From Myxococcales bacterium (lineage in GTDB: Bacteria > Myxococcota > Myxococcia > Myxococcales > Anaeromyxobacteraceae), in contig JAJYAW010000050.1 of NCBI GenBank assembly GCA_021779335.1, positions 1 to 11,714 of the forward strand: DNA of 11,714 nt, in the 5' to 3' direction. How positions within the stretch are numbered: position 1 is the stretch's first letter; every line of letters begins with the position of its first letter. Made by a program: the position numbers and the translations under genes. Positions 1-6,556 of the stretch are shown in pieces. The notes under the pieces were generated by a model. It was given only the letters and a program-made list of their open reading frames with translations. It was not told the origin of the DNA and did not search any database.

Positions 1-103
1 GCAGGCCGGTCACGTCGGCCAGGCGGGAGGCCTCGAGGGCGCGGCGGACGCCGGCGCGGGCGTCGGAGGGGGCGGGCTCGGGGGGTGCGGTCGGGAGGGA
101 CAT
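1..103 (-). CDS. N-terminal fragment, possible YcaO-domain protein
   Basis: Only the first 34 codons lie in the window; the gene runs off the left edge. From an ATG at 103 the frame is open and reads a Pro/Ala-rich leader, then RRALEASRLADVTGL. The RLADVTGL segment resembles the conserved early motif of YcaO-domain proteins (ATP-dependent amide-backbone cyclodehydratases and relatives), in which a similar string precedes the first strand of the fold. That match is from memory and rests on very few residues. The gene lies 57 bases downstream of the hybrid kinase on the same strand, so it could be the last member of that operon or have its own promoter (see 129-137). No clear Shine-Dalgarno precedes the ATG. 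The alternative is an unrelated hypothetical protein. Confidence 0.4.
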   Translation of the reverse strand, partial: MSLPTAPPEPAPSDARAGVRRALEASRLADVTGL

Positions 104-128
104 CGGGCGGCCGTCGCGTCGGGGGGGC

Positions 129-137
129 GTATAGCAC
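129..137 (-). promoter_or_regulatory. Weak extended -10 promoter element
   Basis: The minus strand reads TGCTATACG in the 57-base gap before the left-edge gene, matching the extended -10 form TGnTATAnT at most positions. It is one of very few AT-containing spots in this gap. There is no recognisable -35. It would place a transcript start about 20 bases before the ATG at 103. This is suggestive only. Confidence 0.22.
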
Positions 138-160
138 GGCGTCCGCCGCCCCGCCGGCCG

Positions 161-2806
161 CTACGCGCCCGGCGCCACCCGGGCCGGCTGCCGGCGCGGC
201 ACCCGCACCAGGAACTCTGCCCCCTCGTCGGGGGCGCTCGAGGCCTTCAGCGTCCCCCCCAGGCTCTCCACCACCCGCCGCGCGATGGTGAGCCCGAGGC
301 CCGTCCCGCGGTCCGGCCCCTTGGTCGTGAAGAAGGGCGTGAAGAGCCGGCTCATGGCCTCGGGCGGGATCCCGCCGCCGTTGTCCTTCACCGAGAGGAG
401 CAGGGCCTCGCCCGCCACCCACCCCTTCAGCCGGACCAGGCCGGTCCCGTCCGGCGCCGCCTCGATGGCGTTCTGCACCAGGTTGGTCACCACCTGGTGG
501 AACTCCTCCGGGACGCACTCCAGGGTGCCGTCGCCGGCGAGCTCGAGCTCCACCCGCACGTCGCGGCCGGTGGCGGGCAGGACCACGCCGACCGCGGTCC
601 GCACCGCCTCCCAGGCGTCGTGCGGGGCCAGCTCCCGCCGGTACCCGGCGCGCCCGTAGCGGCCCATCAGGGCCACCATGCCGGCGATGCGCTTGATGCC
701 GGAGTCGGCCACCCCCAGCAGCTCGCCGATGCGCCTGGACAGCCGCGCCACCTCCTCCCGCTCGGCCGGCTCGAGCGGCCGCGCCCCGGCGCCCTCGGCC
801 ACCGTCAGCGCCCGCTCGCTGTCGAGCCGGACGCGGGAGAGGGCGTTCTTGACGTAGTTGAGCGGGTTGTTCATCTCGTGGGCCATGCCGGCGGCCACGA
901 TCTCCAGCGACTCCATCCGCTGGGTCATCACCAGGTCGGCCGTCTTCTCCTCGTCCTGCACCAGCCGCCGGGCGCAGCCGAGCAGCTCCTTCGGCGAGAA
1001 GGGCTTGGCCAGGTAGACGCTCACGCCGGTCTCCAGGCCGCGCACCCGGTCGTCGAGCTCGCCGCGCGCCGAGAGCATGATGACGGGGACGTGGCTGGTC
1101 CGCTCGTCGCCCCGCAGCCGCCGCGTCAGCTCCAGGCCGTCGATCCCCGGCATCATGAGGTCGGTCACCACCAGGTTGGGGCGCTCCCGCAGGATCATCT
1201 CCAGCCCCTTCAGCCCGTCCGGCGCGGCCAGCACCTTGAACTGGCGCCGCAGCGTCATGTGGATGAACTGGACGATCTGCGGGCTGTCCTCCACCACCAC
1301 CGCCGTGTACGGGCGCGTCCCCTCGTCCTCGTCCCGCTGCACCACCCGCCGCTCGGCCGCCTCCTCGATGTCGAGGAGGCGGAAGTCCCGGCGCGTGCCC
1401 AGCTGCACGACCCAGTCCATGCCGGCCTCGCCGTCCGGCCCGGCCGGGGCCGGCGGCGTCCCGGGCGCCTCCGTCGGCAGGCGCCCCGGCCCGGCGCGGA
1501 GCAGCACGCGGAAGCGGGCCCCGGACCGGCCGTCGCTCTCCGCCTCGATGGCGCCGCCGTGGAGCAGGACGATCTCCCGCGCCAGCGCCAGCCCGATGCC
1601 GGCGCCGCCGTGGCGCCGGGTCCCGGCCATGTCCACCTGGTAGAAGCGCTCGAAGAGGCGGGCCGCGCTGGCCGGCGGGAAGCCCGGCCCGTCGTCCTCG
1701 ACGACCACCTCGACCCCCTCCGGCCGCTCCCGCAGCGAGATCCCGACGTGGCCGCCCGCCGGGGTGAACTTGATGGCGTTGGAGAGCAGGTTCACGAAGA
1801 CCCGCTCCAGCCGCTCCAGGTCGCAGCGGACGATGACGCGGTCCGCCTCGGGCCGGAAGGCGAGCACGATCCCCTTGCGCAGCGCCAGCACCTGGGTCTC
1901 CTCGGTGAGGGAGCGCAGGTACGCGGCGAGGTCGTGCTCGGCCACGTCGAGGCGGAGGCGGCTCTCCTCCAGGCGGGACAGGTCGAGGAGGTCGTTGATG
2001 AGCTTGAGGAGCTTCAGGGCGCTGCGGTGCATCGTCAGGAAGGAGCTGCGCTGGACCTCGCTGAGCGCCCCCATCTCGCCCTGCATGAGGAGCTCGAGGG
2101 GGGTCAGGATCATGGCGAGCGGCGTGCGCAGCTCGTGCGTCATGTTGGCGAAGAAGCGCGACTTGAACTGATCGAGCTGCTGCAGCTCGGCGTGCGCGCG
2201 CTCCAGGTTGGCGGTCGCCTGCTCCAGCCGGACGCGCTGCGCGTGCTGCTCGCGCTGGGTTCGGAAGAGGAAGGCCTGGCCGACGCCGGCCAGCAACGCC
2301 GTGGCCGAAAGGAAGGCCACGTTGGAGAGCGCGGCCGCGAGCGGGCCGACGGCGCCGCGCAGCAGGTTGATGCCGATGAAGGAGCCGGCGATCGCCAGGT
2401 GGGTCGCGGCGACCACCGCCGGCCGCCAGACGAAGAGCTGTCCGGCAGCCACCACCACCAACGTGAGGCCTGCGTAGTACGGGGAGGAGAGGCCGCCCAG
2501 CGCATTGGTCATCAGGCTGATGCCCAGGGCGGCCAGCCAGAGATAGCCCGCAGTCAGCGGCTCCAGGTAGCGGTCGGCCCGTGGGCTCCGGATGAGCACG
2601 GCCAGGCCAGCGGTCACCGCAACGAAGAGGACGCGGATGAGCCACAGTCCGGGCAGGTACGTCCGGGGTGCCAGCAGCCAGTCGATCACGCCGAAGGCGG
2701 GGTAGAGCGTGGCACCGAAGAGGAGGGCGATGCGCAGGCCGCGGCGGTTGCGCCGCACGAGCCAGAGGTCCCACCGGCGCTCCAGCTCGAAGGCGGCCGG
2801 GTCCAC
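161..2806 (-). CDS. Membrane hybrid histidine kinase (6 TM, HK-REC-HK)
   Basis: An 881-residue sensor with an unusual chain of modules. Six hydrophobic segments lie at about residues 24-44, 52-72, 83-103, 109-126, 129-150 and 155-181, followed by a short coiled-coil-like linker (about 183-215). The first kinase has the H-box NMTHELRTPL (His224), N-box Asn343, G1 DDGPGF (371-376) and G2 GAGIGL (401-406). A Pro/Ala-rich linker (about 440-460) leads to a receiver domain with E506/D507, phosphoacceptor Asp549 (TDLMMPG), Ser579 and Lys601-Pro. A second complete kinase follows, with GMAHEMNNPLNY (His643), Asn779, DNGGGI (808-813) and GTGLGL (834-839). All catalytic residues look intact in both kinases, so an internal phosphorelay is possible. 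The start is GTG, one base after the upstream stop codon (TAG-C-GTG), indicating translational coupling. In layout it could act like the membrane sensor of a phc-type system; the ligand is unknown. Confidence 0.93.
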   Translation of the reverse strand: MDPAAFELERRWDLWLVRRNRRGLRIALLFGATLYPAFGVIDWLLAPRTYLPGLWLIRVLFVAVTAGLAVLIRSPRADRYLEPLTAGYLWLAALGISLMTNALGGLSSPYYAGLTLVVVAAGQLFVWRPAVVAATHLAIAGSFIGINLLRGAVGPLAAALSNVAFLSATALLAGVGQAFLFRTQREQHAQRVRLEQATANLERAHAELQQLDQFKSRFFANMTHELRTPLAMILTPLELLMQGEMGALSEVQRSSFLTMHRSALKLLKLINDLLDLSRLEESRLRLDVAEHDLAAYLRSLTEETQVLALRKGIVLAFRPEADRVIVRCDLERLERVFVNLLSNAIKFTPAGGHVGISLRERPEGVEVVVEDDGPGFPPASAARLFERFYQVDMAGTRRHGGAGIGLALAREIVLLHGGAIEAESDGRSGARFRVLLRAGPGRLPTEAPGTPPAPAGPDGEAGMDWVVQLGTRRDFRLLDIEEAAERRVVQRDEDEGTRPYTAVVVEDSPQIVQFIHMTLRRQFKVLAAPDGLKGLEMILRERPNLVVTDLMMPGIDGLELTRRLRGDERTSHVPVIMLSARGELDDRVRGLETGVSVYLAKPFSPKELLGCARRLVQDEEKTADLVMTQRMESLEIVAAGMAHEMNNPLNYVKNALSRVRLDSERALTVAEGAGARPLEPAEREEVARLSRRIGELLGVADSGIKRIAGMVALMGRYGRAGYRRELAPHDAWEAVRTAVGVVLPATGRDVRVELELAGDGTLECVPEEFHQVVTNLVQNAIEAAPDGTGLVRLKGWVAGEALLLSVKDNGGGIPPEAMSRLFTPFFTTKGPDRGTGLGLTIARRVVESLGGTLKASSAPDEGAEFLVRVPRRQPARVAPGA

Positions 2807-2807
2807 G

Positions 2808-4412
2808 CTAGCCCCGCTCCAGCTCGAAGAACGGGTTGGCGCCGCTCTCCTCCTCGAGCAGGCGAACCTGGGCGCCGGGGACCGCGGCGCGTCCCACCTC
2901 CAGCAGCTCCTCTCTCGTCCGGTAGATGAGGGGCCAGTCCAGGTGGTGCTCCATGATCCAGCGGGTGGGGTGGTCCACCATGTTGGCCACGAGCAACCGG
3001 CCTCCGGGGCGGAGCGACCTGGCCAGCCGCCGCGACAGCGTCACCGCCGTCCCGTGTGCCAGGTAGTCATAGAGGCCGCAGGAGAAGATCAGGTCGAACT
3101 CCCCGAAGGGGGCGAAGAGCTCCCGGTCTCGCAGCAACCGCTTGATGGAGTCGTGGAGGAACGTCAGCGTGACCTGGCGGGGGAAGCGCGCGTCCGCCAC
3201 GGACCGGAGCCGGTGCCACGCGTGAGACAGCGCGTTCTTGTCCTGCTCGAAGAGGACCACCTCGAGCGGCACCTGGATCTCCTCGGCCTCCTGCAGCAGC
3301 TCGAAGAGCTCCTGGGCCGGTCCAGCCGCGATGGAGAGGATCCGGACAGGCTGGCGCGCTCCAGCGCGTCGAGCCAGCAACGCCTGGAGCTGCCGCTTGA
3401 CGAGGTCCTTCCGAAAGCGGACCGCCTGCGCCGCGCGCGTGCGCGTGAAGGCCAGCCCTACGGCGCGCGCGAAGAGCGTCGCGCCCTCGAAGTTTCGCGT
3501 GTAGATGAAGTTCATCACCTCGTAATCGCCCGGGTAGCCGAAGGGCTTGTGGCGGGCGCGTTGCAGGATGGGCGCCTGCATCAGGAAGCCGTGGACGTGG
3601 CGCAGGGACCAGGCCTTGGCCCCCGCATCCAGGTGCCCCGCCGGCAGCTCGCGCAGGGCGCCGTCGACGGCCTCGCTGAGCGCGACGGCATCCGCGACGA
3701 AGTCGCTGCGGAGCCGAGCGACGAGGGCCGCACGCGCCGGGTTGTCCGGGCCATGCAGCACCTGCCAGGGCAGCTCGGCTTCCAGCGCCGCGAGCTGCTC
3801 CGACGCGTCCTCCAGGTAGAGGCGCAGCTCGCCAACCAGGGACTTGAACCGGTCGCCGCCCTCCATTCGCCACGGCCGCCCGGCCAACCGCGTGCCGACC
3901 CCTTCGGCCGCCCAGGTGCGCACGCTGCGCAGCTGCAGCAGCTCCTCGACGTCGAGCAGGAAGTCCAGGAAGGTGAGGCCGACCACGGTGGCGCCGTCTC
4001 GAGATCTGATCGAGCCAACCCGGGTCTCTCCGCGGAACGCGACGTGGGCGTCGAAGCGGACCTGGGCCGAGAGGCGCTGCCGCTCGAGGACCGGCACGCC
4101 CTCAGGCCAAGCCACCGCGACGCCGCTCTGGGAGACGTCCACCAGGCGGCACTCGTGGCGGGCGCCGTCGACCGTCACCGTGACCCGACACTCCAGCGGG
4201 GCCAGGTCGTCGGCGCCGTGGCGCTCGGGCCTAAAGAACACGCCGCGCCCCACCGCGCCGTCCAGCTCCTCGTAGCGGCGCACCCGGTGGGCCGGGGCGG
4301 CCCCGGCCGACGGATCATCCGTGGGCGGCGCCACGACCGCCACCCGGCGCTCCGGCTCGACCTCGGCCTCGGGCTCGGGACGCTCCTCCACGACCGACGC
4401 GGCCAGCTTCAT
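2808..4412 (-). CDS. PilZ domain fused to SAM methyltransferase, PhcB-like
   Basis: A 534-residue soluble protein. Residues 1-45 are a charged, Pro/Ala-rich leader. Residues about 60-155 look like a PilZ domain, with the DxSxxG motif as VDVSQSGVAV (91-100). The upstream RxxxR motif that grips cyclic di-GMP is not clearly present, so binding is uncertain. After a helical middle region, the stretch KPFGYPGDYEVMNFIY (289-304) and a class I SAM-binding motif I, ILSIAAGPAQEL (358-369), define a methyltransferase. The FSCGLYDYL (443-451) and LRPGGRLLVANMV (467-479) strands follow. This combination recalls proteins annotated as 3-hydroxypalmitic acid methyl ester biosynthesis (PhcB type). The ATG sits inside the ATGA overlap with the upstream gene and is preceded by a strong AGGAGGAG. 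Codon use looks slightly less GC-extreme than in the flanking kinases. The methyltransferase fold is firm; the substrate is inference. Confidence 0.9.
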   Translation of the reverse strand: MKLAASVVEERPEPEAEVEPERRVAVVAPPTDDPSAGAAPAHRVRRYEELDGAVGRGVFFRPERHGADDLAPLECRVTVTVDGARHECRLVDVSQSGVAVAWPEGVPVLERQRLSAQVRFDAHVAFRGETRVGSIRSRDGATVVGLTFLDFLLDVEELLQLRSVRTWAAEGVGTRLAGRPWRMEGGDRFKSLVGELRLYLEDASEQLAALEAELPWQVLHGPDNPARAALVARLRSDFVADAVALSEAVDGALRELPAGHLDAGAKAWSLRHVHGFLMQAPILQRARHKPFGYPGDYEVMNFIYTRNFEGATLFARAVGLAFTRTRAAQAVRFRKDLVKRQLQALLARRAGARQPVRILSIAAGPAQELFELLQEAEEIQVPLEVVLFEQDKNALSHAWHRLRSVADARFPRQVTLTFLHDSIKRLLRDRELFAPFGEFDLIFSCGLYDYLAHGTAVTLSRRLARSLRPGGRLLVANMVDHPTRWIMEHHLDWPLIYRTREELLEVGRAAVPGAQVRLLEEESGANPFFELERG

Positions 4413-5644
4413 CCGACTCCTCCTGACGCCACGGGCCCGTCGACGGGCCCAGTCACCGGCAGCACCACCTGGAAGCGCGCCCCGCCCGCCGGGCCGGGCG
4501 CCACCGAGATCCGGCCGTGGTGGCTCTCCACGATCAGCCGGGCCATGTAGAGCCCCATCCCGAGCCCCTGGTCGCCCTTGCCCGACACGAAGGGCTGGAA
4601 GAGCTGCTCCAGCAGGCCGGGCGGCACGCCGGCGCCCTCGTCCTCGACGGCCAGCTCCAGCTCCGCCCCCGGCAGGAGCCGGGCCGAGACGCGCACCACG
4701 CCGGCCTCCGGGCTGGCCTGGAGCGCGTTGCGGATCAGGTTGACCAGCACCTGGGTGAGCTTCTGGCCGTCGGCCAGCAGGCGAGGCAGGCCGGGCGCCA
4801 CCTGCGCCTCGATGCGGCGCTGCCGGAAGGCCAGGTCCATGCGGGAGATGGAGACGGCCGCCTCCACCACCGCGGACGGGAGCACCGGCGCGGCCTCCAG
4901 CTCCAGCGAGCCGCTGCGCGAGTAGTCGCGGAGCGTCTGCAGGGTCCGGAGCAGGCTGTCCACGTGGGCCAGGCCCAGGGTGAGGAACTCCCGCAGGTCC
5001 TGCGCCACGTCGAGCTGCTGCAGCTCCCACTCGGCGGAGCGGAGGCCGGACATCACGTTCTTCAGGTCGTGGGCGATGCCCGAGGAGAGCCGGCCGATGG
5101 TGCCGACCCGCTCCAGGTGGAGCAGCGCCTGCTGCTGCGACCGGAGCGCCTCCAGCGAGCCGTGCAGCTCGTCCTCCCGCGCCGCCAGGAGCCGGACCAG
5201 CTGCTCGATGGTGCGGCCCCGCGCCACGAAGGCGCTGGCCTGCTCGATGGCCTGCAGCACGTCGGCCGGCTCCCAGGGCTTGCGCAGGAAGCGGAAGGCG
5301 TTGGCCCGGTTGATGGCGGACTCCAGCGACTGCATGTCCGCGTACCCGGTGATGACGATGCCCGCCAGGTCGGGGCGCTGGCGCCGGAGCGCCTCCAGCA
5401 GGTCCACGCCCGTCATGCCCGGCATGCGCTGGTCCGCCACCACCACGTCGAGCGGGGCGCCGGCCGCGACGCGGAGGGCCTCCGCGCCCGAGCCGGCCAG
5501 GTGGACCGTCCAGCGCTCCTCGAGCAGATCCGCCAGCACCCGCAGGTTGAGCGGCTCGTCGTCCACGAGCAAGACGCCGCCCGTCAGCTGGGAGCCGACG
5601 CCGAGCCGCTCCGAGAGCGTGGCGATCTGGAGGCTGGAGTCCAA
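4409..5644 (-). CDS. Receiver-histidine kinase (REC-HK), PhcR-like layout
   Basis: A 411-residue cytosolic protein with no membrane segment. The N-terminal receiver (about 23-137) has D28/D29, phosphoacceptor Asp71 (VADQRMPG), Thr99 (ITGYAD) and Lys122-Pro; its style resembles the receivers of RpfG-like regulators. A helical linker (about 140-178) leads to a kinase with H-box SSGIAHDLKNVMSG (His192), N-box Asn306, G1 DEGAGV (335-340) and G2 GLGMGL (360-365). A receiver with a kinase as output is the arrangement described for PhcR of Ralstonia; here it is the first gene of the operon and ends in an ATGA overlap with the PilZ-methyltransferase gene. The start is TTG, preceded by AAGGA four bases away. 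The frame stays open upstream, but no ATG or GTG was found in the stretch read there. How the receiver controls the kinase is unknown. Confidence 0.92.
   Translation of the reverse strand: MDSSLQIATLSERLGVGSQLTGGVLLVDDEPLNLRVLADLLEERWTVHLAGSGAEALRVAAGAPLDVVVADQRMPGMTGVDLLEALRRQRPDLAGIVITGYADMQSLESAINRANAFRFLRKPWEPADVLQAIEQASAFVARGRTIEQLVRLLAAREDELHGSLEALRSQQQALLHLERVGTIGRLSSGIAHDLKNVMSGLRSAEWELQQLDVAQDLREFLTLGLAHVDSLLRTLQTLRDYSRSGSLELEAAPVLPSAVVEAAVSISRMDLAFRQRRIEAQVAPGLPRLLADGQKLTQVLVNLIRNALQASPEAGVVRVSARLLPGAELELAVEDEGAGVPPGLLEQLFQPFVSGKGDQGLGMGLYMARLIVESHHGRISVAPGPAGGARFQVVLPVTGPVDGPVASGGVG
4417..4424 (-). promoter_or_regulatory. Strong Shine-Dalgarno for the PilZ-methyltransferase
   Basis: The minus strand reads AGGAGGAG, four bases before the ATG at 4412 and inside the last codons of the upstream kinase gene. 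It is the best ribosome-binding site in the window. It fixes the methyltransferase start at 4412 and shows that the long frame continuing upstream is not used. Most other starts here have weak or no Shine-Dalgarno, so this protein may be translated comparatively well. Confidence 0.8.
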
Positions 5645-5668
5645 CGGGTCCTTCGGTGCGGCGTGAGG

Positions 5669-5693
5669 GGTGATGCGTGAGTGTACGCTGACC
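5669..5693. repeat. Imperfect inverted repeat, possible operator
   Basis: GGTgatGCGT (5669-5678) faces ACGCtgACC (5685-5693, with one extra base on the left arm) across a six-base centre, in the divergent intergenic region. It overlaps the proposed minus-strand -10 element. The arms are short and chance is a real alternative in GC-rich DNA. Confidence 0.3.
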
Positions 5694-5706
5694 CACGAGG
5701 AAGCAA
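5680..5706 (-). promoter_or_regulatory. Weak sigma-70-like promoter for the signalling operon
   Basis: On the minus strand, TACACT (5685-5680) matches the -10 consensus at four of six positions. TTGCTT (5706-5701) is a poor -35 with a short 15-base spacer. The implied transcript start, near 5673, is about 30 bases before the TTG at 5644. The -10 falls in the middle of an imperfect inverted repeat (5669-5693), as expected if a regulator binds there. No sigma-54 pattern was found. Confidence 0.3.
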
Positions 5707-5713
5707 AATTTGC
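5703..5713. repeat. AT-rich palindrome GCAAAATTTGC
   Basis: A perfect 11-base palindrome (GCAAA and TTTGC around one central A) in the 182-base divergent gap between the signalling operon and the lipoprotein-hrcA operon. A run of seven A/T bases is exceptional in this window, which suggests a regulator site or an easily melted spot near promoters. Further right in the same gap, two GGCGCC copies (5734-5739 and 5755-5760) could pair; nothing coding was seen here. Confidence 0.35.
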
Positions 5714-5764
5714 AGAAGCCTCGGCCGGGGCGCGGCGCCAGCGCTGCAGGGGAGGGCGCCTTCC

Positions 5765-5793
5765 TTGATCCGTGAGAGGGTGATGGCTATTCT
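5765..5793 (+). promoter_or_regulatory. Sigma-70-like promoter for lipoprotein-hrcA operon
   Basis: TTGATC (5765-5770) and TATTCT (5788-5793) each match the consensus at four of six positions, with the ideal 17-base spacer. This puts a transcript start near 5800, leaving a leader of about 27 bases before the TTG at 5827. It does not resemble a sigma-32 site, because the C-rich -10 is missing, and no CIRCE repeat overlaps it. Confidence 0.5.
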
Positions 5794-5826
5794 CCAGGCC
5801 GACCCGAAGCGCCCCCTGGTACGTCC

Positions 5827-6537
5827 TTGTCCAACCTCTCGACCCGGCTCGGAAAGTTTCCGCTGGTCGCCCTCGTGGCCCTGGCCGCCTGCGGCGGTGC
5901 GGCGGAGTTCCGCCCGCCCATCCGAGCCGACGCGACGCCGGCCGTCGCGTCGCTCGCCTCGCCGGCCAGCCCTGGAGCCGCGCTGCTGCGGGCGGGCGAC
6001 CTCGGCGGGGCCCGCGCCGCCTTCGAGGCGGAGCTGGGCGGGGATCCGGACCGGCTCGCCCCGCTCAACGACCTGGCGGTGAGCTACTACCTCGAGGGGC
6101 ACCTCGACGCGGCGCGCCGGCTCCTCGACGAGGTGGTGGCGAGCGGCCGGCCCCTCGAGCAGCAGGCGGCGCTCCTCAACCTGGGCGAGCTCTACGCCGT
6201 GGAGGGGCACGGCGAGGCGGCCCGCGCCTACCTGGAGAGCGCCCGCGGCGTCGACGCCTCGAGGCCCGAGCCCGTCTACGCCCTGGCCCTGCTCGCCTCG
6301 GCCCGCGGCGAGGCGGACCAGGCCCTCGGCCTGCTGCGGGAGGCGGTGCGGCTCGACGACGGCTCTGGCCGGGCGGCGCTGGTCTTCGCCTTCGGCGAGG
6401 AGCAGCTCCACCTGGAGGCGCTGTCGGCCGCGCTCGCGGGCGACCGCGCCCTGGCCGACGCCCGCTGGCGCGAGCTGGCCGCGGGGCGCTTCCCCGCGCT
6501 GGCCGCGGTGGCGGCGCGCCAGCTCGCGGGGCGGTAG
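5827..6537 (+). CDS. TPR-like lipoprotein
   Basis: A 236-residue predicted lipoprotein. A short basic N-terminus (R7, K10) and a hydrophobic stretch lead to the lipobox LAAC with Cys22, followed by Gly-Gly. The mature part is Ala-rich and helical, with about four TPR-like helix pairs (roughly 50-74, 78-108, 113-145, 147-177), for example LNDLAVSYYLEGHLDAARRL. Such repeats usually hold partner proteins. It was not assigned to a named family. The start is TTG: the frame has an in-frame stop at 5773-5775 and no ATG between, and only this start keeps the signal peptide whole. No clear Shine-Dalgarno is present. It lies 19 bases before hrcA and is probably the first gene of that transcript, which could link envelope status to the heat-shock operon (inference). 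Confidence 0.8.
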   Translation: MSNLSTRLGKFPLVALVALAACGGAAEFRPPIRADATPAVASLASPASPGAALLRAGDLGGARAAFEAELGGDPDRLAPLNDLAVSYYLEGHLDAARRLLDEVVASGRPLEQQAALLNLGELYAVEGHGEAARAYLESARGVDASRPEPVYALALLASARGEADQALGLLREAVRLDDGSGRAALVFAFGEEQLHLEALSAALAGDRALADARWRELAAGRFPALAAVAARQLAGR

Positions 6538-6556
6538 CACCCCCCGGGGCGAGGCC

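Noticed and set aside
131..139. TAGCAC string as a CIRCE half-site
   Set aside because: Only six bases match and there is no opposing GAGTGCTAA-like arm at the required spacing.
137..148. CGGCG/CGCCG inverted repeat after the hybrid kinase as a terminator
   Set aside because: The loop is too small for the full stem and no U-tract follows on the minus strand.
497..2929. Long plus-strand frame opposite the hybrid kinase
   Set aside because: No recognisable domain, His/Arg/Pro/Glu-rich composition typical of antisense shadow; the minus strand holds complete kinase motifs.
4413..5696. In-frame extension of the PilZ-methyltransferase up to 5696
   Set aside because: The extension is a shifted reading of the receiver-kinase gene, rich in Arg/Gly/Pro/Ala; the ATG at 4412 has a strong Shine-Dalgarno and the kinase frame has intact motifs.
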